Shown here: in pieces, positions 52,617 to 61,688 of the stretch
How positions within the stretch are numbered: position 1 is the stretch's first letter
Layout of the letters: every line of letters begins with the position of its first letter
Assembly: GCA_963803775.1 (NCBI GenBank)
Contig: CAWDNS010000003.1
Location: 267,533-331,532 of the forward strand
DNA length: 64,000 nt
Source: JABCZH01 sp963803775
GTDB taxonomy: Bacteria > Acidobacteriota > Terriglobia > Terriglobales > Acidobacteriaceae
Direction of reading: 5' to 3'
Made by a program: the position numbers and the translations under genes
Notes under the pieces: model-generated
What the model was told of the DNA's origin: nothing
Database searches by the model: none
The model's input: the letters and a program-made list of their open reading frames with translations, nothing else

Positions 52617-53322
52617 GGTGAAAGACCCCGGAAAGACCATTCCGCGCGCGTTGCTGCTATCCATTTCGCTCATCGCGTGTCTATATCTGCTGATGAACCT
52701 CAGCGTTCTGGGGGTAATTCCGTGGCAGGAAATAGCTGTCTCCTCCCACTCCAATAACGGCTTGTACGTGGCGTCTATCTTTATGCGAAAGGTATATGGG
52801 CCTTGGGCAGCAGCACTGGTGACAGCACTGGTGATGTGGACGGCATTCGCCTCAGTTTTCTCCGTCATGCTCAGTTACTCGCGGGTACCGTACGCCGCCG
52901 CACTGGATGGCAATTATTTTCGGGTATTTGCTCGAGTACATCCGCAATATTTGTTCCCTAACGTGTCGCTGCTGGCTCTGGGCGGAGTTGCGCTGTTGTT
53001 TTGCTTCCTTTCTCTGGCTGATGTGATCGCGGGCCTGGTGGTGATTCGCATCATGTTGCAATTCTTGACGCAAGCGATTGGGCTGATGGTGCTGCGCATT
53101 CGCCGCCCGGACTTGCCGCGGCCGTTCCGCATGTGGCTTTATCCGTTGCCGGCATTGCTGGCGTCGGTTGGTTTCATCTTCATTCTTGTGTCGCGCACCA
53201 ATTCAATGCTGCAGATTCGTTACGCGCTGGTAATTCTTGCAAGCGGGACTGCGATTTATCTAGTGCGGTCATGGCGGAACCGCGAGTGGCCATTCACAAC
53301 CCACACCCCTGCTCGGGATTGA
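52444..53322 (+). CDS. Amino acid permease, 3' part of a frameshifted gene
   Basis: Residues from about 52470 onward are the C-terminal half of the APC permease: GLGSASLMATYTYWGYYNVCFIGDEVKDPGKTIPRALLLSISL is a classical APC segment (helix 7 and 8 region), followed by four further helices and a basic end. The first 9 residues before GLTHFN are out of frame and not real. Repairing one base at about 52468 fuses it with the 5' part. Whether the defect is natural or a sequencing error is unknown. Confidence 0.82.
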   Translation: MCGSSSPGLTHFNAALAFHLPPGAFTPSRSLFLGLGSASLMATYTYWGYYNVCFIGDEVKDPGKTIPRALLLSISLIACLYLLMNLSVLGVIPWQEIAVSSHSNNGLYVASIFMRKVYGPWAAALVTALVMWTAFASVFSVMLSYSRVPYAAALDGNYFRVFARVHPQYLFPNVSLLALGGVALLFCFLSLADVIAGLVVIRIMLQFLTQAIGLMVLRIRRPDLPRPFRMWLYPLPALLASVGFIFILVSRTNSMLQIRYALVILASGTAIYLVRSWRNREWPFTTHTPARD

Positions 53323-53323
53323 T

Positions 53324-54595
53324 ATGTCCGGTCTAGTGAACACCTCGATGCCGGCCAACCTGTCAAAGCGCCACAACGGTTCGCCATGGGCGCCTCTGCG
53401 CGAACCGCTGTTCCGCTCGCTGTGGGTAGCAGCGGTGATTTCCTACACCGGAACCTGGATGCAGAACGTGGGCGCAGGCTGGCTGATGACGCAGCTCACC
53501 ATGTCTCCGCTGATGGTGAGCCTGGTGCAGGCGGCTTCGCTGCTGCCGGTATTTCTGGTGATTCTTCCCGCCGGTGCGTTGGCCGACATGGTGGACCGGC
53601 GGCGGCTTCTGCTCATCACTCAAGGCTGGATGGTGGTAGCAGCGGCTGCGCTCGGAATCATGAGCTTGACTCGCGTTGTGACGCCGTGGATGTTGCTGGC
53701 ATTTACCTTCCTGCTGGGAATTGGGGCGGTGATGAATGACCCGGCGTGGCAGGCGATCACGCCAGAGGTAGTTTCGCCGTCCCAACATGCGCCTGCAGTG
53801 GCGCTGAATTCGGTGGGCTTCAATGTCGCTCGCGCGGTGGGGCCGGCGCTGGGAGGGATGGTCATCGCGGTTGCCGGTTCCGGGGTGGCGTTCCTGCTGA
53901 ATGCGGCGTCGTTCTTCGGAGTGATTTTTTTTCTATATCGCTGGAAGCGGCCTCATTTCCCGGACATGGAAACCGGGCGAGTAAGCGACGCGATTCTGAC
54001 CGGCTTGCGTTATGCGCGGGGAGCACCGGTGGTCCGATGTGTGCTGATTCGCACCGGAGCATTCAGCCTCGGAGCCAGTGCCCTGCTGGCACTGCTGCCC
54101 TTGATCGCGCGTCCGCACGGAGCCGACGGTTACGGACTGCTGTTGGGTTTCTTCGGGTTGGGAGCGTTGGCGGGAGCATCCGTACTGCATCGGTTGCGCG
54201 GACGGATTTCCGTCGACGGCGTAGTGGCTTTCGCCATCGTGGTGTTTGCCGCAATGACGTTTGCCGCTGGCAAGGTGCAGAATTTCGGCTGGCTGAGCCT
54301 GATCTTGTTTCTCAGCGGGACGGCGTGGATTGCGATTCTGGCATGCCTCAACGTGGCGGCGCAGACTATGTCGCCGGCATTTCTGCGTGCTCGGACGTTA
54401 TCTGTTTATCTGCTGGTGTTGCAGGGAGGCATGGCGATCGGCAGCGCGTTTTGGGGGGCGGTGGCCAACAGAGTCGGAGTACCGGCGGCGTTGCTGTGGT
54501 CGGCGTTTGCCATGGTGGCAGGGCTGGTGGCGGTGCGACGGTACCGCCTGACTTCACAGGACTTGGCACTGTCACCAGTTGCGGTGCGGGATTAA
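53324..54595 (+). CDS. MFS exporter, EntS-like
   Basis: 423 residues with about 12 membrane helices. The N-terminal ALREPLFRSLWVAAVISYTGTWMQNVGAGWLMTQLT and the loop motif LADMVDRRRLLLITQ (between helices 2 and 3) are typical of the MFS_3/EntS-type exporters; the second half contains GYGLLLGFFGLGALAGASVLHRLRGR. It is a proton-driven exporter of a small molecule such as a siderophore or drug; there is no siderophore gene here. It lacks the C-terminal monooxygenase-like domain seen in some family members. It begins one base after the permease stop and probably shares its transcript. Confidence 0.87.
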   Translation: MSGLVNTSMPANLSKRHNGSPWAPLREPLFRSLWVAAVISYTGTWMQNVGAGWLMTQLTMSPLMVSLVQAASLLPVFLVILPAGALADMVDRRRLLLITQGWMVVAAAALGIMSLTRVVTPWMLLAFTFLLGIGAVMNDPAWQAITPEVVSPSQHAPAVALNSVGFNVARAVGPALGGMVIAVAGSGVAFLLNAASFFGVIFFLYRWKRPHFPDMETGRVSDAILTGLRYARGAPVVRCVLIRTGAFSLGASALLALLPLIARPHGADGYGLLLGFFGLGALAGASVLHRLRGRISVDGVVAFAIVVFAAMTFAAGKVQNFGWLSLILFLSGTAWIAILACLNVAAQTMSPAFLRARTLSVYLLVLQGGMAIGSAFWGAVANRVGVPAALLWSAFAMVAGLVAVRRYRLTSQDLALSPVAVRD

Positions 54596-54674
54596 GCGTC
54601 AGAAGGACTGGGTTTGTGGTTTAATCTGTTCGGACTTCTTTCAAATCGACAAATTTACTTCTCAGGAGAATCGG

Positions 54675-55244
54675 ATGAATAAGCTGCGTTGGGTGGTGGG
54701 ATGTGCGGTGCTGCTGGTGTGGAGTGGGCTGGCCTTTGCTCAGATGGGAAAAGCTGACGAGCATCAAGCTGTGGCCAAGGTGTTGGATGGTTCGGTCAAG
54801 GGAGTGGAAGGCGAGTTCGTCCCTGCGGCCGAGGCCATGCCGGAAGACAAATATTCGTTTGCGCCTTCGTCGGGTGAGTTCAAAGGCGTGCGCACCTTTG
54901 CTCAGCAGGTGAAGCATGTTGCAGCGGTAAATTACATTCTTGGGGCATCGATTCTGGTGGAAAAACCTCCAGTCGATTTGGGCGGCGAGAATGGGCCGGA
55001 CAATATCGCCAGTAAGGCCGACATCACGAAGTTTCTCAAAGAATCGTTCGCCTACCTGCACAAGGCAGTCAGCTCGGTGAACGAGAAGAATATGACCGAT
55101 CCGATCAAGCATCCCTTTGCGGACGGCAAGACGACAACGCGGCTGGCGATGGCCACGCTGGCCGTCGGCCATTGTTTCGACCACTACGGGCAGATGGTGG
55201 AGTATCTGCGAATGAACGGCATCATTCCGCCGGCAAGCCGTTAG
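54675..55244 (+). CDS. Secreted DinB-like protein
   Basis: 189 residues from the ATG at 54675 with AGGAGA 9 bases before; the open frame extends upstream but without need. A signal peptide (about 1-23, ending LAFAQ) precedes a DinB-type four-helix domain with metal-site histidines in FAQQVKHVAAVNYI (about 76-90), and TLAVGHCFDHYGQMVEYLRMNGIIPPASR (about 161-189). DinB proteins form a metal-bound bundle; many are of unknown function or act as thiol transferases. Export of such a domain is common in Acidobacteriota. It follows the MFS gene. Confidence 0.85.
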   Translation: MNKLRWVVGCAVLLVWSGLAFAQMGKADEHQAVAKVLDGSVKGVEGEFVPAAEAMPEDKYSFAPSSGEFKGVRTFAQQVKHVAAVNYILGASILVEKPPVDLGGENGPDNIASKADITKFLKESFAYLHKAVSSVNEKNMTDPIKHPFADGKTTTRLAMATLAVGHCFDHYGQMVEYLRMNGIIPPASR

Positions 55245-55407
55245 GTTTGGCACTCGCCTTCGTGCTACAGGATACCCTGTAGCACGGAGGTGCCATTTAC
55301 ACCTTTCTCGGCTGGACATAGCCTGTGTGCTCCCCTTGATTTTTTTAAACGAGACCACTTCCCTCATGATGAATCATGCGGGATTGTCCCTGCTCCAGGG
55401 AGAGGTA

Positions 55408-55626
55408 ATGAAAACTGATAAGTACCAGCCGGAAAGTTTGAGCGTCGGAGAAACCATCCGCCGGCGCGAGGTGCAGCAGGAAATTGATAATTATCTGCTG
55501 GCGCTTAGTTCCTATCCTGACCGCTTCGCCCAAGATCCGGGCGTGAGTTTTGAGCAGCATCTGTTCAGCATGATGGCCGCAGGACACACCTCCGGACGCG
55601 GGGAGCGGCCGGATTGCATTTGCTAA
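55408..55626 (+). CDS. Small protein of unknown function
   Basis: 72 residues from the ATG at 55408, preceded by the strong site AGGGAGAGG; a longer frame from 55327 is possible. Sequence begins MKTDKYQPESLSVGETIRRREVQQEIDNYLLALSSYPDRFAQDPGVSFEQHLF and ends in AAGHTSGRGERPDCIC, with two close cysteines. It is acidic and helical in appearance. I did not recognise the family; the good ribosome binding site supports it as a gene. Confidence 0.55.
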   Translation: MKTDKYQPESLSVGETIRRREVQQEIDNYLLALSSYPDRFAQDPGVSFEQHLFSMMAAGHTSGRGERPDCIC

Positions 55627-55640
55627 GGCAAGCGTGGCCT

Positions 55641-55675
55641 AAAGAATGAAAGGCCGCCGGGAATCCCAGCGGCCT
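55641..55675 (-). terminator. Terminator-like hairpin for the minus-strand gene at 55691
   Basis: Stem AGGCCGC (55651-55657) with GCGGCCT (55669-55675); on the minus strand it is followed by TTTCATTCTTT. It ends the unknown gene at 55691-56350, 15 bases after its stop. Confidence 0.6.
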
Positions 55676-55690
55676 CAACGTCGCAACAAT

Positions 55691-56350
55691 TTAGGCAGCA
55701 CAATCGTGACGTTTGTGTTTCATCGCGCCACCCACGTGCATGCGGGGATCTCTCCCGAACGTGTAATAAGCGCCGCCAGCGTACACGCTGATCCCCACGT
55801 TGAGCGTGTAGTCGTTGGCCGCTGCGTTAGAAGGCGTGTGTGCCGCACCCAGCCAACTAACCCAGGAATCATCGGATGTAATAGGACTTGGCCAACTCGG
55901 CCCTGAGGTTCCATCCACATCGATCACCGCTCGTGGGTTTGTGTTCGGAGTGGTAGAGGTACTCATTTGCAACGGGGACTGAAGATCGTCACCTCCAACC
56001 TCGAGTTGGCTGGTGCCACGGCCAAAGACGCCGGTTACCCGAACCAGGTAGCTTCCCGCGTTGGTGTCCAGTGACGCCACCCGGACCAACAAGTAGTCTC
56101 CAGGTTCCAACTGGAGGCTGCCCGTGTCCTGCTGGCAGCCGCCCCACGACCCCGGAGTGAGCGCCGTTGTGATCGGTGTGTACCAATCTCCCAAACCCGG
56201 AGGGATACCTGCGGTCAGGTACGTAAACCACGCGCAGGACTGATCCGAAATAGTCGGATTCGCAATCGCCGTGTTGTACTGCGTAAAACGGCCGAGAGTG
56301 TAATCAGTCCCGGTCAGCGAAAACAGCACATTGTAAAGATAAACCGCCAT
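55691..56350 (-). CDS. Unknown beta-rich protein, possibly AidA/PixA inclusion-body-like
   Basis: 219 residues starting MAVYLYNVLFSLTGTDYTLGRFTQYN, without a signal peptide. Strand-rich with many Gly/Thr/Ser, a segment LEPGDYLLVRVASLDTNAGSYLVRVTGVFG (about 88-117) and a C-terminus GGAYYTFGRDPRMHVGG. The end recalls the DPxIxI-type finish of AidA/PixA-like inclusion body proteins, and beta-sandwich folding is likely, but the similarity is weak. An AGGAGG ribosome binding site lies before the start on the minus strand. It is followed by a terminator hairpin. Function unknown. Confidence 0.6.
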   Translation of the reverse strand: MAVYLYNVLFSLTGTDYTLGRFTQYNTAIANPTISDQSCAWFTYLTAGIPPGLGDWYTPITTALTPGSWGGCQQDTGSLQLEPGDYLLVRVASLDTNAGSYLVRVTGVFGRGTSQLEVGGDDLQSPLQMSTSTTPNTNPRAVIDVDGTSGPSWPSPITSDDSWVSWLGAAHTPSNAAANDYTLNVGISVYAGGAYYTFGRDPRMHVGGAMKHKRHDCAA

Positions 56351-56458
56351 ATCGTTCCTCCTGAGGTTATGAAAATCGATACCCGGGGCACGGAAAGCGA
56401 ATAGAAAGGCAAGTTAGTCCCGGCGGTACAGAAAGTCAAGCAGTACCTTGTTTACTGC

Positions 56459-58705
56459 CTACGGGCTAGGCTTGGCGCCCTCAATCTTCAAGTGATAGCG
56501 TGGATCCGCCCGGAGAGCAACCAGTTCCGGGTCATTCTTAATATCATCGAGACTCTGGCCAGCTTTAACCGCAGCGAGAAGGGCATCCAGGGCCTTGTCC
56601 CGATTGCCACAAAGCTCGTAGGTGACTGCTATGTTGTAAAGCACACCCGGGTCTTTGCTTTGCGCCTGCTCCACCGCCTTCAGTTCCGTGAGCGCACCCT
56701 TCTTGTCCCCGTTCTCCGCCAAATACAAGGCGAGGTCGGCGCGAAGATCAGCCTGGTTGGGATTCTTGGCAATCTCTTCCCGCACCAATCGAATCGCCGT
56801 GTCATAGGCTTGCCTGGCTTTGTCACCGTTTCCCGGGGTCCAGCGGTAGGCGTCCGCCAGGCTGGCCCAGTTATCGAAGCTATTCGCGCCCAGCGCCACT
56901 GTCTTTTCGAACGCTGGCACTGCGTCTTGGTAGCGGCCCTGATAGAAACGAATCGTTCCCAGGTTATTGTAAGTATCGGCGGTCGGTTCAATCTGCAACG
57001 CATGTTGCAAAGCAGCCGCCGCGTTGTCGTCACGGTTCAATGCGTGATAGACAGCACCGAGGTCCCGGAGCGCAAGGATATTATCGGGCTCCAACCGCAG
57101 TGCTTCCTCCCAGTTCGACGCTGCCTCCGTGTAGTTGCCAGTCTTGTACGCGTTCAGACCCAGTTGCAGATAGGTTTGCCAATCGCTGTTATTCAGCTTC
57201 AAAGCCACCTTCAACTCTTGTTGCGCCTCATCGGGTTTACCGATCTTGTCATAGAGCGTGCCCAGCAAAACATGGGGCCTTTCATTCTTCGGATCTAGAT
57301 CTGCGGCCGTCCCAAAATCTTTTGCCGCTCCAGTCGTATCGCCCGATTCCATCTTCACCACGCCCAACGAAATATGCGCAGCGGAAAGATAGCTATCGAG
57401 TCCGACCGCTTTGCTGGCATATTGGTTTGCCAGCTTCATCCATTGTGGATCGGGGTTCGCACGGTTTTTCAGAACATAAGCTTCTCCCAACACCGCGTAA
57501 CTCGCTGCCGACTGGGGATCGAGCTGCACCGCACGTTCTCCCAACTTGATCGCGTTGTCGATATTGCCTTCGCGGTCCCAGTGATCCAGATTCTGCCGGG
57601 CACGCTGGTAGAGCGTGTAAGCAGTATCGCCCGGTTGGTAGATCGGCGAGCTCCCGACATTGTCCGCTAGCTTTGCCTTTCGAAAATGCCGCCATCCCAT
57701 CACGCCGCCGAGAATAACCAGTATGATCGCGCCTCCCGCCAGCCACACATTCCTCCAACAGATTTTCTTTGGGCCTTGGGCCGCGAGCGAGGACATCTCC
57801 ACCGTCGCATCACTCGGATGCCAGGTCACGGGCCCATCTACCAAGCCGGCTGCATGTTTGCGCAGCTCCGTGGCCACCTCGCTCATGGTTTGAATGCGCT
57901 TCTCAGGCTTTTTCTCCAGCATCTTCGAGATCAGCGCCACCAGTGGCTTCGGCACTTTGGGCGCCAACTCCCCCAAATCCCGCGGCGGACTGAAATGGAG
58001 ATTGTGCAACAAGGCGATTGAATTAGGCCCAGGAAACGGAAGATGCCGGCTCAGCGTTTCGAACATCACAATGCCGAACGAAAAAATGTCGGAACGCGCA
58101 TCCACCCGCTCCCCCCGCGCCTGCTCCGGAGACATGTAAGCCACTGTGCCCGTGATCATTCCCGGCTGCGTCAAGGTAAACTCTTTGGCGGCCGTATCGT
58201 GGTCGGCGATCTCACTGTCCTTGGTGGCTGCGGAAACATCGAACTTAGCCAGACCAAAATCCAGAACTTTAACCAGCCCGTCCTCCGTGATCATGATGTT
58301 GCCGGGCTTCAAGTCACGATGAACGATGCCGGAGCCATGCGCCTTGGCCAAAGCCTCGGCAATCTGCACACAATAGCGTGTCGCTTCCGCCAATCCGAGA
58401 GGACGCTTCTTGAGCAACGAAGACAAAGTCGCCCCGCGCACGTACTCCATCACAATGAAATCGGTGTCTCCCTCGGAGCCGACTTCATAAATCGTAATGA
58501 TGTTGGGATGATTCAGCGCGGATGCGGCCAAAGCCTCACGCTGGAACCGCTTCCTTGCCGTTTCGCTCAGCGGACGGTCAGTGGGCAGGACCTTGATCGC
58601 GACATCGCGGTCGAGCCGCGTGTCATGCGCGCGATACACCACGCCCATCCCGCCGGCGCCAAGATCGTCGAGAATTTCGTAATGTGAGAGGGTTCGGCCA
58701 GTCAC
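56459..58705 (-). CDS. Membrane Ser/Thr protein kinase with TPR domain
   Basis: 748 residues from GTG 58705, which gives the family-type beginning VTGRTLSHYEILDDLGAGGMGVVYRA; an ATG at 58756 would add 17 residues. Kinase domain with GAGGMGVV, AIKVL lysine, HRDLKPGNIMI, DFGLAK and SPEQ. A transmembrane helix (VWLAGGAIILVILGGVMGW, about 330) leads to a set of about ten TPR repeats (about 400-735). It differs from the other two kinases (HRDLKPGN, no TolB-like part). Sensor kinase with unknown targets. The minus-strand gene upstream of it (58819-59325) is separated by about 110 bases. Confidence 0.9.
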   Translation of the reverse strand: MTGRTLSHYEILDDLGAGGMGVVYRAHDTRLDRDVAIKVLPTDRPLSETARKRFQREALAASALNHPNIITIYEVGSEGDTDFIVMEYVRGATLSSLLKKRPLGLAEATRYCVQIAEALAKAHGSGIVHRDLKPGNIMITEDGLVKVLDFGLAKFDVSAATKDSEIADHDTAAKEFTLTQPGMITGTVAYMSPEQARGERVDARSDIFSFGIVMFETLSRHLPFPGPNSIALLHNLHFSPPRDLGELAPKVPKPLVALISKMLEKKPEKRIQTMSEVATELRKHAAGLVDGPVTWHPSDATVEMSSLAAQGPKKICWRNVWLAGGAIILVILGGVMGWRHFRKAKLADNVGSSPIYQPGDTAYTLYQRARQNLDHWDREGNIDNAIKLGERAVQLDPQSAASYAVLGEAYVLKNRANPDPQWMKLANQYASKAVGLDSYLSAAHISLGVVKMESGDTTGAAKDFGTAADLDPKNERPHVLLGTLYDKIGKPDEAQQELKVALKLNNSDWQTYLQLGLNAYKTGNYTEAASNWEEALRLEPDNILALRDLGAVYHALNRDDNAAAALQHALQIEPTADTYNNLGTIRFYQGRYQDAVPAFEKTVALGANSFDNWASLADAYRWTPGNGDKARQAYDTAIRLVREEIAKNPNQADLRADLALYLAENGDKKGALTELKAVEQAQSKDPGVLYNIAVTYELCGNRDKALDALLAAVKAGQSLDDIKNDPELVALRADPRYHLKIEGAKPSP

Positions 58706-58818
58706 GGCTTGGTCGCTCCGACAAGCCTCACCGCCGATTCTACACGCAACTGGCAATCATGGACGAGGTTCGGAGAAACCGGATTGGGGATCCGGCGGAT
58801 TCGAGTCAGTGCACGCCG

Positions 58819-59325
58819 CTACGGTTCGTAAACCGCATTGCCGAAGCCGTCCTTGCGAGCCGCTTCCTGCATTTCGTCCAGCCGTTTCTTTTGCTCATCC
58901 AGCTGATCCTGCATGCGCTGAACTTGTACCTGCTTCAGTTCCTGGCGCTCGTTATGTTGCGCGCTGTTGTAAAAGCTGGCGGACTCGGCGAAACGAATTG
59001 TCGAATTGAGCCGTTCCATCTGACTCTGCAGCGTAGCGATCGAGTGTTCTTGTGCCTCAATCTCCTTCCTCCATTGCTCGGCAGACTTCGATGGAGCGTG
59101 ATGAGGTATGGGCTCGTGGCTCTGGGACTTCTGCGGACCTGCCGCGGCCTGCCGTTCCGGCAAGTCTTCATTGGTGATGACCTTGGGCGCAGGTTGGTCC
59201 TTTTTGGCTTGCTGATTTTGTCGCTGTTCGCGGGCCACGTCCCCCAGAGACTGGGCATGGCTCACACCGATTAGAAGAAAAGTCAGCCCGGCAAGATACG
59301 TTACCGTTCTACACATCTGGTGCAT
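58819..59325 (-). CDS. Secreted coiled-coil protein of unknown function
   Basis: 168 residues with a signal peptide (about 1-25, LAGLTFLLIGVSHAQ) and then SLGDVAREQRQNQQAKKDQPAPKVITNEDLP, a conserved start common in acidobacterial periplasmic proteins. Residues about 80-155 form a long Gln/Glu/Arg-rich coiled coil (EQWRKEIEAQEHSIATLQSQMERL, QDQLDEQKKRLDEMQEAARKDGF). No enzymatic motif. It is upstream of the kinase gene on the same strand. Confidence 0.75.
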   Translation of the reverse strand: MHQMCRTVTYLAGLTFLLIGVSHAQSLGDVAREQRQNQQAKKDQPAPKVITNEDLPERQAAAGPQKSQSHEPIPHHAPSKSAEQWRKEIEAQEHSIATLQSQMERLNSTIRFAESASFYNSAQHNERQELKQVQVQRMQDQLDEQKKRLDEMQEAARKDGFGNAVYEP

Positions 59326-59630
59326 GGAACTACCTCAAGCGGACGAACTGCAAGTCTCTTATTGAATAATGCTAAATCTGGCAGGCGGGTTCGGCGAGGT
59401 TACGATCGGGCTGCGACCAGACCGGCAGACTGCATGTCCGGCTGGCCGGAAACGGCTTCCAACCTCTTCATTACTGGCAGGTTAGCGTTCCAAGAAAAAA
59501 TCTTAAACATTGAAGAAAGCTCTCCAAATACAACCCCTGCGATTTCCTGAAAAGTCATTCGCCAAGTTGATGGAAATCAGCCAGAAGCGTTAGTTGTTGT
59601 GTAACCACGCGCAGTTAATATCGCACCCCT
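59326..59630. other. Intergenic stretch without recognised features
   Basis: About 300 bases between the start of the coiled-coil gene and the terminator of the propeller gene. Somewhat AT-rich from 59490 onward; expected to contain the promoter of the coiled-coil gene, but no clear -35/-10 pair or RNA gene was seen. Confidence 0.4.
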
Positions 59631-59660
59631 AAAAAAACGCCCCGGGACGAACCGGGGCGT
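59631..59660 (-). terminator. Rho-independent terminator of the beta-propeller gene
   Basis: On the minus strand a stem ACGCCCCGG/CCGGGGCGT (59637-59660) is followed by seven Ts. It lies 25 bases after the stop of the gene at 59685. Confidence 0.88.
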
Positions 59661-59684
59661 TGCGCGATTAGATCGAACCCGAAA

Positions 59685-60863
59685 TTACCGCGTGTTCGGA
59701 TAAATGAAAAACGAGTACGCGCCATTTGCATTAGAGTTTGAAACCGGCCCCTGCCCAGTCGCAGTCAACGTGCCGTTGCTGTTGATCGTAAACACCTGAA
59801 GCGTATTGAACCATTCGGAAACAACCATTAGCTTGCCTGTGGCCGCAATAAGACCCTGATAATCGACCGGCGAACTGATGGGAGTCGCGGCCTTGCTAGT
59901 GATGCTCTTACCGGTTTCCGAGAAGGTAGCCGTGACTTCGCCAGGCTGGCTGCCGCTACCGGTGCCTGAGAAACCCAAATAGAGTGGACCCGATCCCTTG
60001 TACGCAGCAGCGCTCAGGAATGGCACATTGTCGTTGGTAGTCAGGCTGCCAGTGTTAGCCAGACTGAAATACGTAGGGTGCGTAAGCCCAGTCGGCGTAA
60101 TTTCTGCAGCCAGAACAGAGGACGCGAGCAGGCTGTAGTTGCCAATAATCGCCGCTCTACTGTCGGCAGTAATGTCTATCCCGGCCGGATAACACGCATT
60201 CGAAATGCATTCCGAAAGCGCGGCGAAGTTGGCAAAACCCAGGTCGTTGAGCGCGCCGGTCGTTGGATCGATCGAGAACTGCTCCACGGCACTGAAATCT
60301 GGAGCCGTCACCAGGAGATCCTTCCCATTCGGAGTCACTTTGATGCCGTCATAAAGATCGGGACCGACAGAGGCCTGGTATGCGCCCTGAAACGTCAGGG
60401 AACAGTCTGAGTTCACCGTCCACGCGCCAATGTTCTCGCTGGTTGAGTATGTGGCATACACGAACTTTCCATTCGGTGTGACCACCAGACTCCCGCCAGC
60501 TGCGATGAGGGCAGAATTGCTGAAATTGCCCACTGGAGTGATGCTGAGGGTGGGCAGATTCACTTTGAAACTCGCGATGTCGCTGCTACCGGTGTCATCG
60601 ACAAAAAGACAGCCGATTGCCCCGGTTACCGCCGCACCCGTGCCCACGGTTGCAAAGTAGCCACCCCCGTTCCCGAACCCGCCCGTCGGCAGATCCGCAA
60701 CCACGGGACTCAACGCGCCGGTGGTGGTGTTCAGCGAGTAAATAGTCGCGCTGTTTCCGCCAGCATTGTCATTGTTGGTTACAACGTACGCTGTGCCGGC
60801 GAAGCAAGACGATACCAATGCTGCAACCACCATGGTGATGCAAACCCAAAAAGACATTTTCAT
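59685..60863 (-). CDS. Secreted beta-propeller protein, lactonase-like repeats
   Basis: 392 residues from the ATG at 60863, preceded by AAGGAGA; a start at 60908 is possible. A signal peptide (MKMSFWVCITMVVAALVSSCFAG) is followed by seven-bladed propeller-type repeats: TIYSLNTTTGALSPV, SLVVTPNGKFVYATYSTSENIGAWTVN, GIKVTPNGKDLLVTAPDFSAVEQFSIDPTTGAL, NTLQVFTINSNGTL. This is the pattern of 6-phosphogluconolactonase/YncE-like propellers, but the exported and cysteine-containing form is more probably a binding protein than a lactonase. Function unknown. Confidence 0.78.
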   Translation of the reverse strand: MKMSFWVCITMVVAALVSSCFAGTAYVVTNNDNAGGNSATIYSLNTTTGALSPVVADLPTGGFGNGGGYFATVGTGAAVTGAIGCLFVDDTGSSDIASFKVNLPTLSITPVGNFSNSALIAAGGSLVVTPNGKFVYATYSTSENIGAWTVNSDCSLTFQGAYQASVGPDLYDGIKVTPNGKDLLVTAPDFSAVEQFSIDPTTGALNDLGFANFAALSECISNACYPAGIDITADSRAAIIGNYSLLASSVLAAEITPTGLTHPTYFSLANTGSLTTNDNVPFLSAAAYKGSGPLYLGFSGTGSGSQPGEVTATFSETGKSITSKAATPISSPVDYQGLIAATGKLMVVSEWFNTLQVFTINSNGTLTATGQGPVSNSNANGAYSFFIYPNTR

Positions 60864-61000
60864 TGCTTTCTCCTTAAAGTTGTTTTTCGGCGGCTGGTCT
60901 TTCGACACACTTCAAGTCGGCTGGATCCAGCGGCAGATTCGCCGCAAAATGCTATCCTCGACGGCAGATTCATACAAGAGAGAAGGAAGGCTCTAAGCTT

Positions 61001-61016
61001 CATTGGCGGAAGTGAG
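61001..61016 (-). repeat. Left copy of a 16-base repeat resembling a tRNA 3' end
   Basis: CATTGGCGGAAGTGAG; minus strand CTCACTTCCGCCAATG. The pair at 61689-61704 has 2 mismatches. Together they flank the unknown gene at 61086-61616. Confidence 0.4.
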
Positions 61017-61085
61017 GCGCGGAGCTACGAGGCCCGAGGATTGCCACAGCGATTGCAACAAAAACCAGCGAGGGGTGATAGCTCG

Positions 61086-61616
61086 ATGAAAGTACTCTCA
61101 AGGACAGAGACTGACACATGGGTTAAAAAGTCGCTTTCACACGAACTCGACCGGGGTATGCTGCAATCCGAATTCCCCTGCCTAACCGCTTATGTTCTGC
61201 CCGCTGATTGCGGCAAGAAGACTGGACTATCTCGCGCTTTGGCAAACCTCGTAAACCCGTCTCTTCCCGGGTTGTTTTGGATTACTGGGCATGGGATTTG
61301 GCCGTCCTCTGAAAACATGGACTTGTTTAACGGGTACAGAAGTTCGCTTGGGGACCGCAGGTCGCTTCAAGAAGCTCCCGGCCACACGTTTGAAAGGAAT
61401 GATTTAGCTGCACTTCAAAGCCTAGTCGCGCTGGCTTTGTATTTCTTCTGGGATGCATACCTGATTGAAGGCTCTCGCGCGCTAGTGTTCAGGCTGAGTC
61501 ACGATGAATTCATTGATGTGTACACAACAAGTAGAGACAGACTGAACGCGATTGAGAAAGTCCTAACCAAGATGGAGTTGAAGCGCATCAACGACCGATC
61601 CCACACAGGTCATTGA
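61086..61616 (+). CDS. Hypothetical protein between two short repeats
   Basis: 176 residues from the ATG at 61086, preceded by AGGGGTGA; an upstream start at 61041 is possible. The sequence starts MKVLSRTETDTWVKKSLSHELDRGMLQSEFPCLTAYVLPADCGKKTGLSRAL and contains LVALALYFFWDAYLIEGSRALVFRLSHDEFIDVYT. It is soluble, mixed alpha/beta, and matches no family I know. Codon usage is less biased toward G/C in the third position than in neighbours, which fits acquired DNA. It is bracketed by the 16-base repeats and followed by 230 bases without a gene. Confidence 0.6.
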   Translation: MKVLSRTETDTWVKKSLSHELDRGMLQSEFPCLTAYVLPADCGKKTGLSRALANLVNPSLPGLFWITGHGIWPSSENMDLFNGYRSSLGDRRSLQEAPGHTFERNDLAALQSLVALALYFFWDAYLIEGSRALVFRLSHDEFIDVYTTSRDRLNAIEKVLTKMELKRINDRSHTGH

Positions 61617-61688
61617 CACGCGAGATTCGCTGCGGTTCAAACGCCATCGGTCAACGAGATTACATACGACCTGGAGGCCTCTAGTCTC

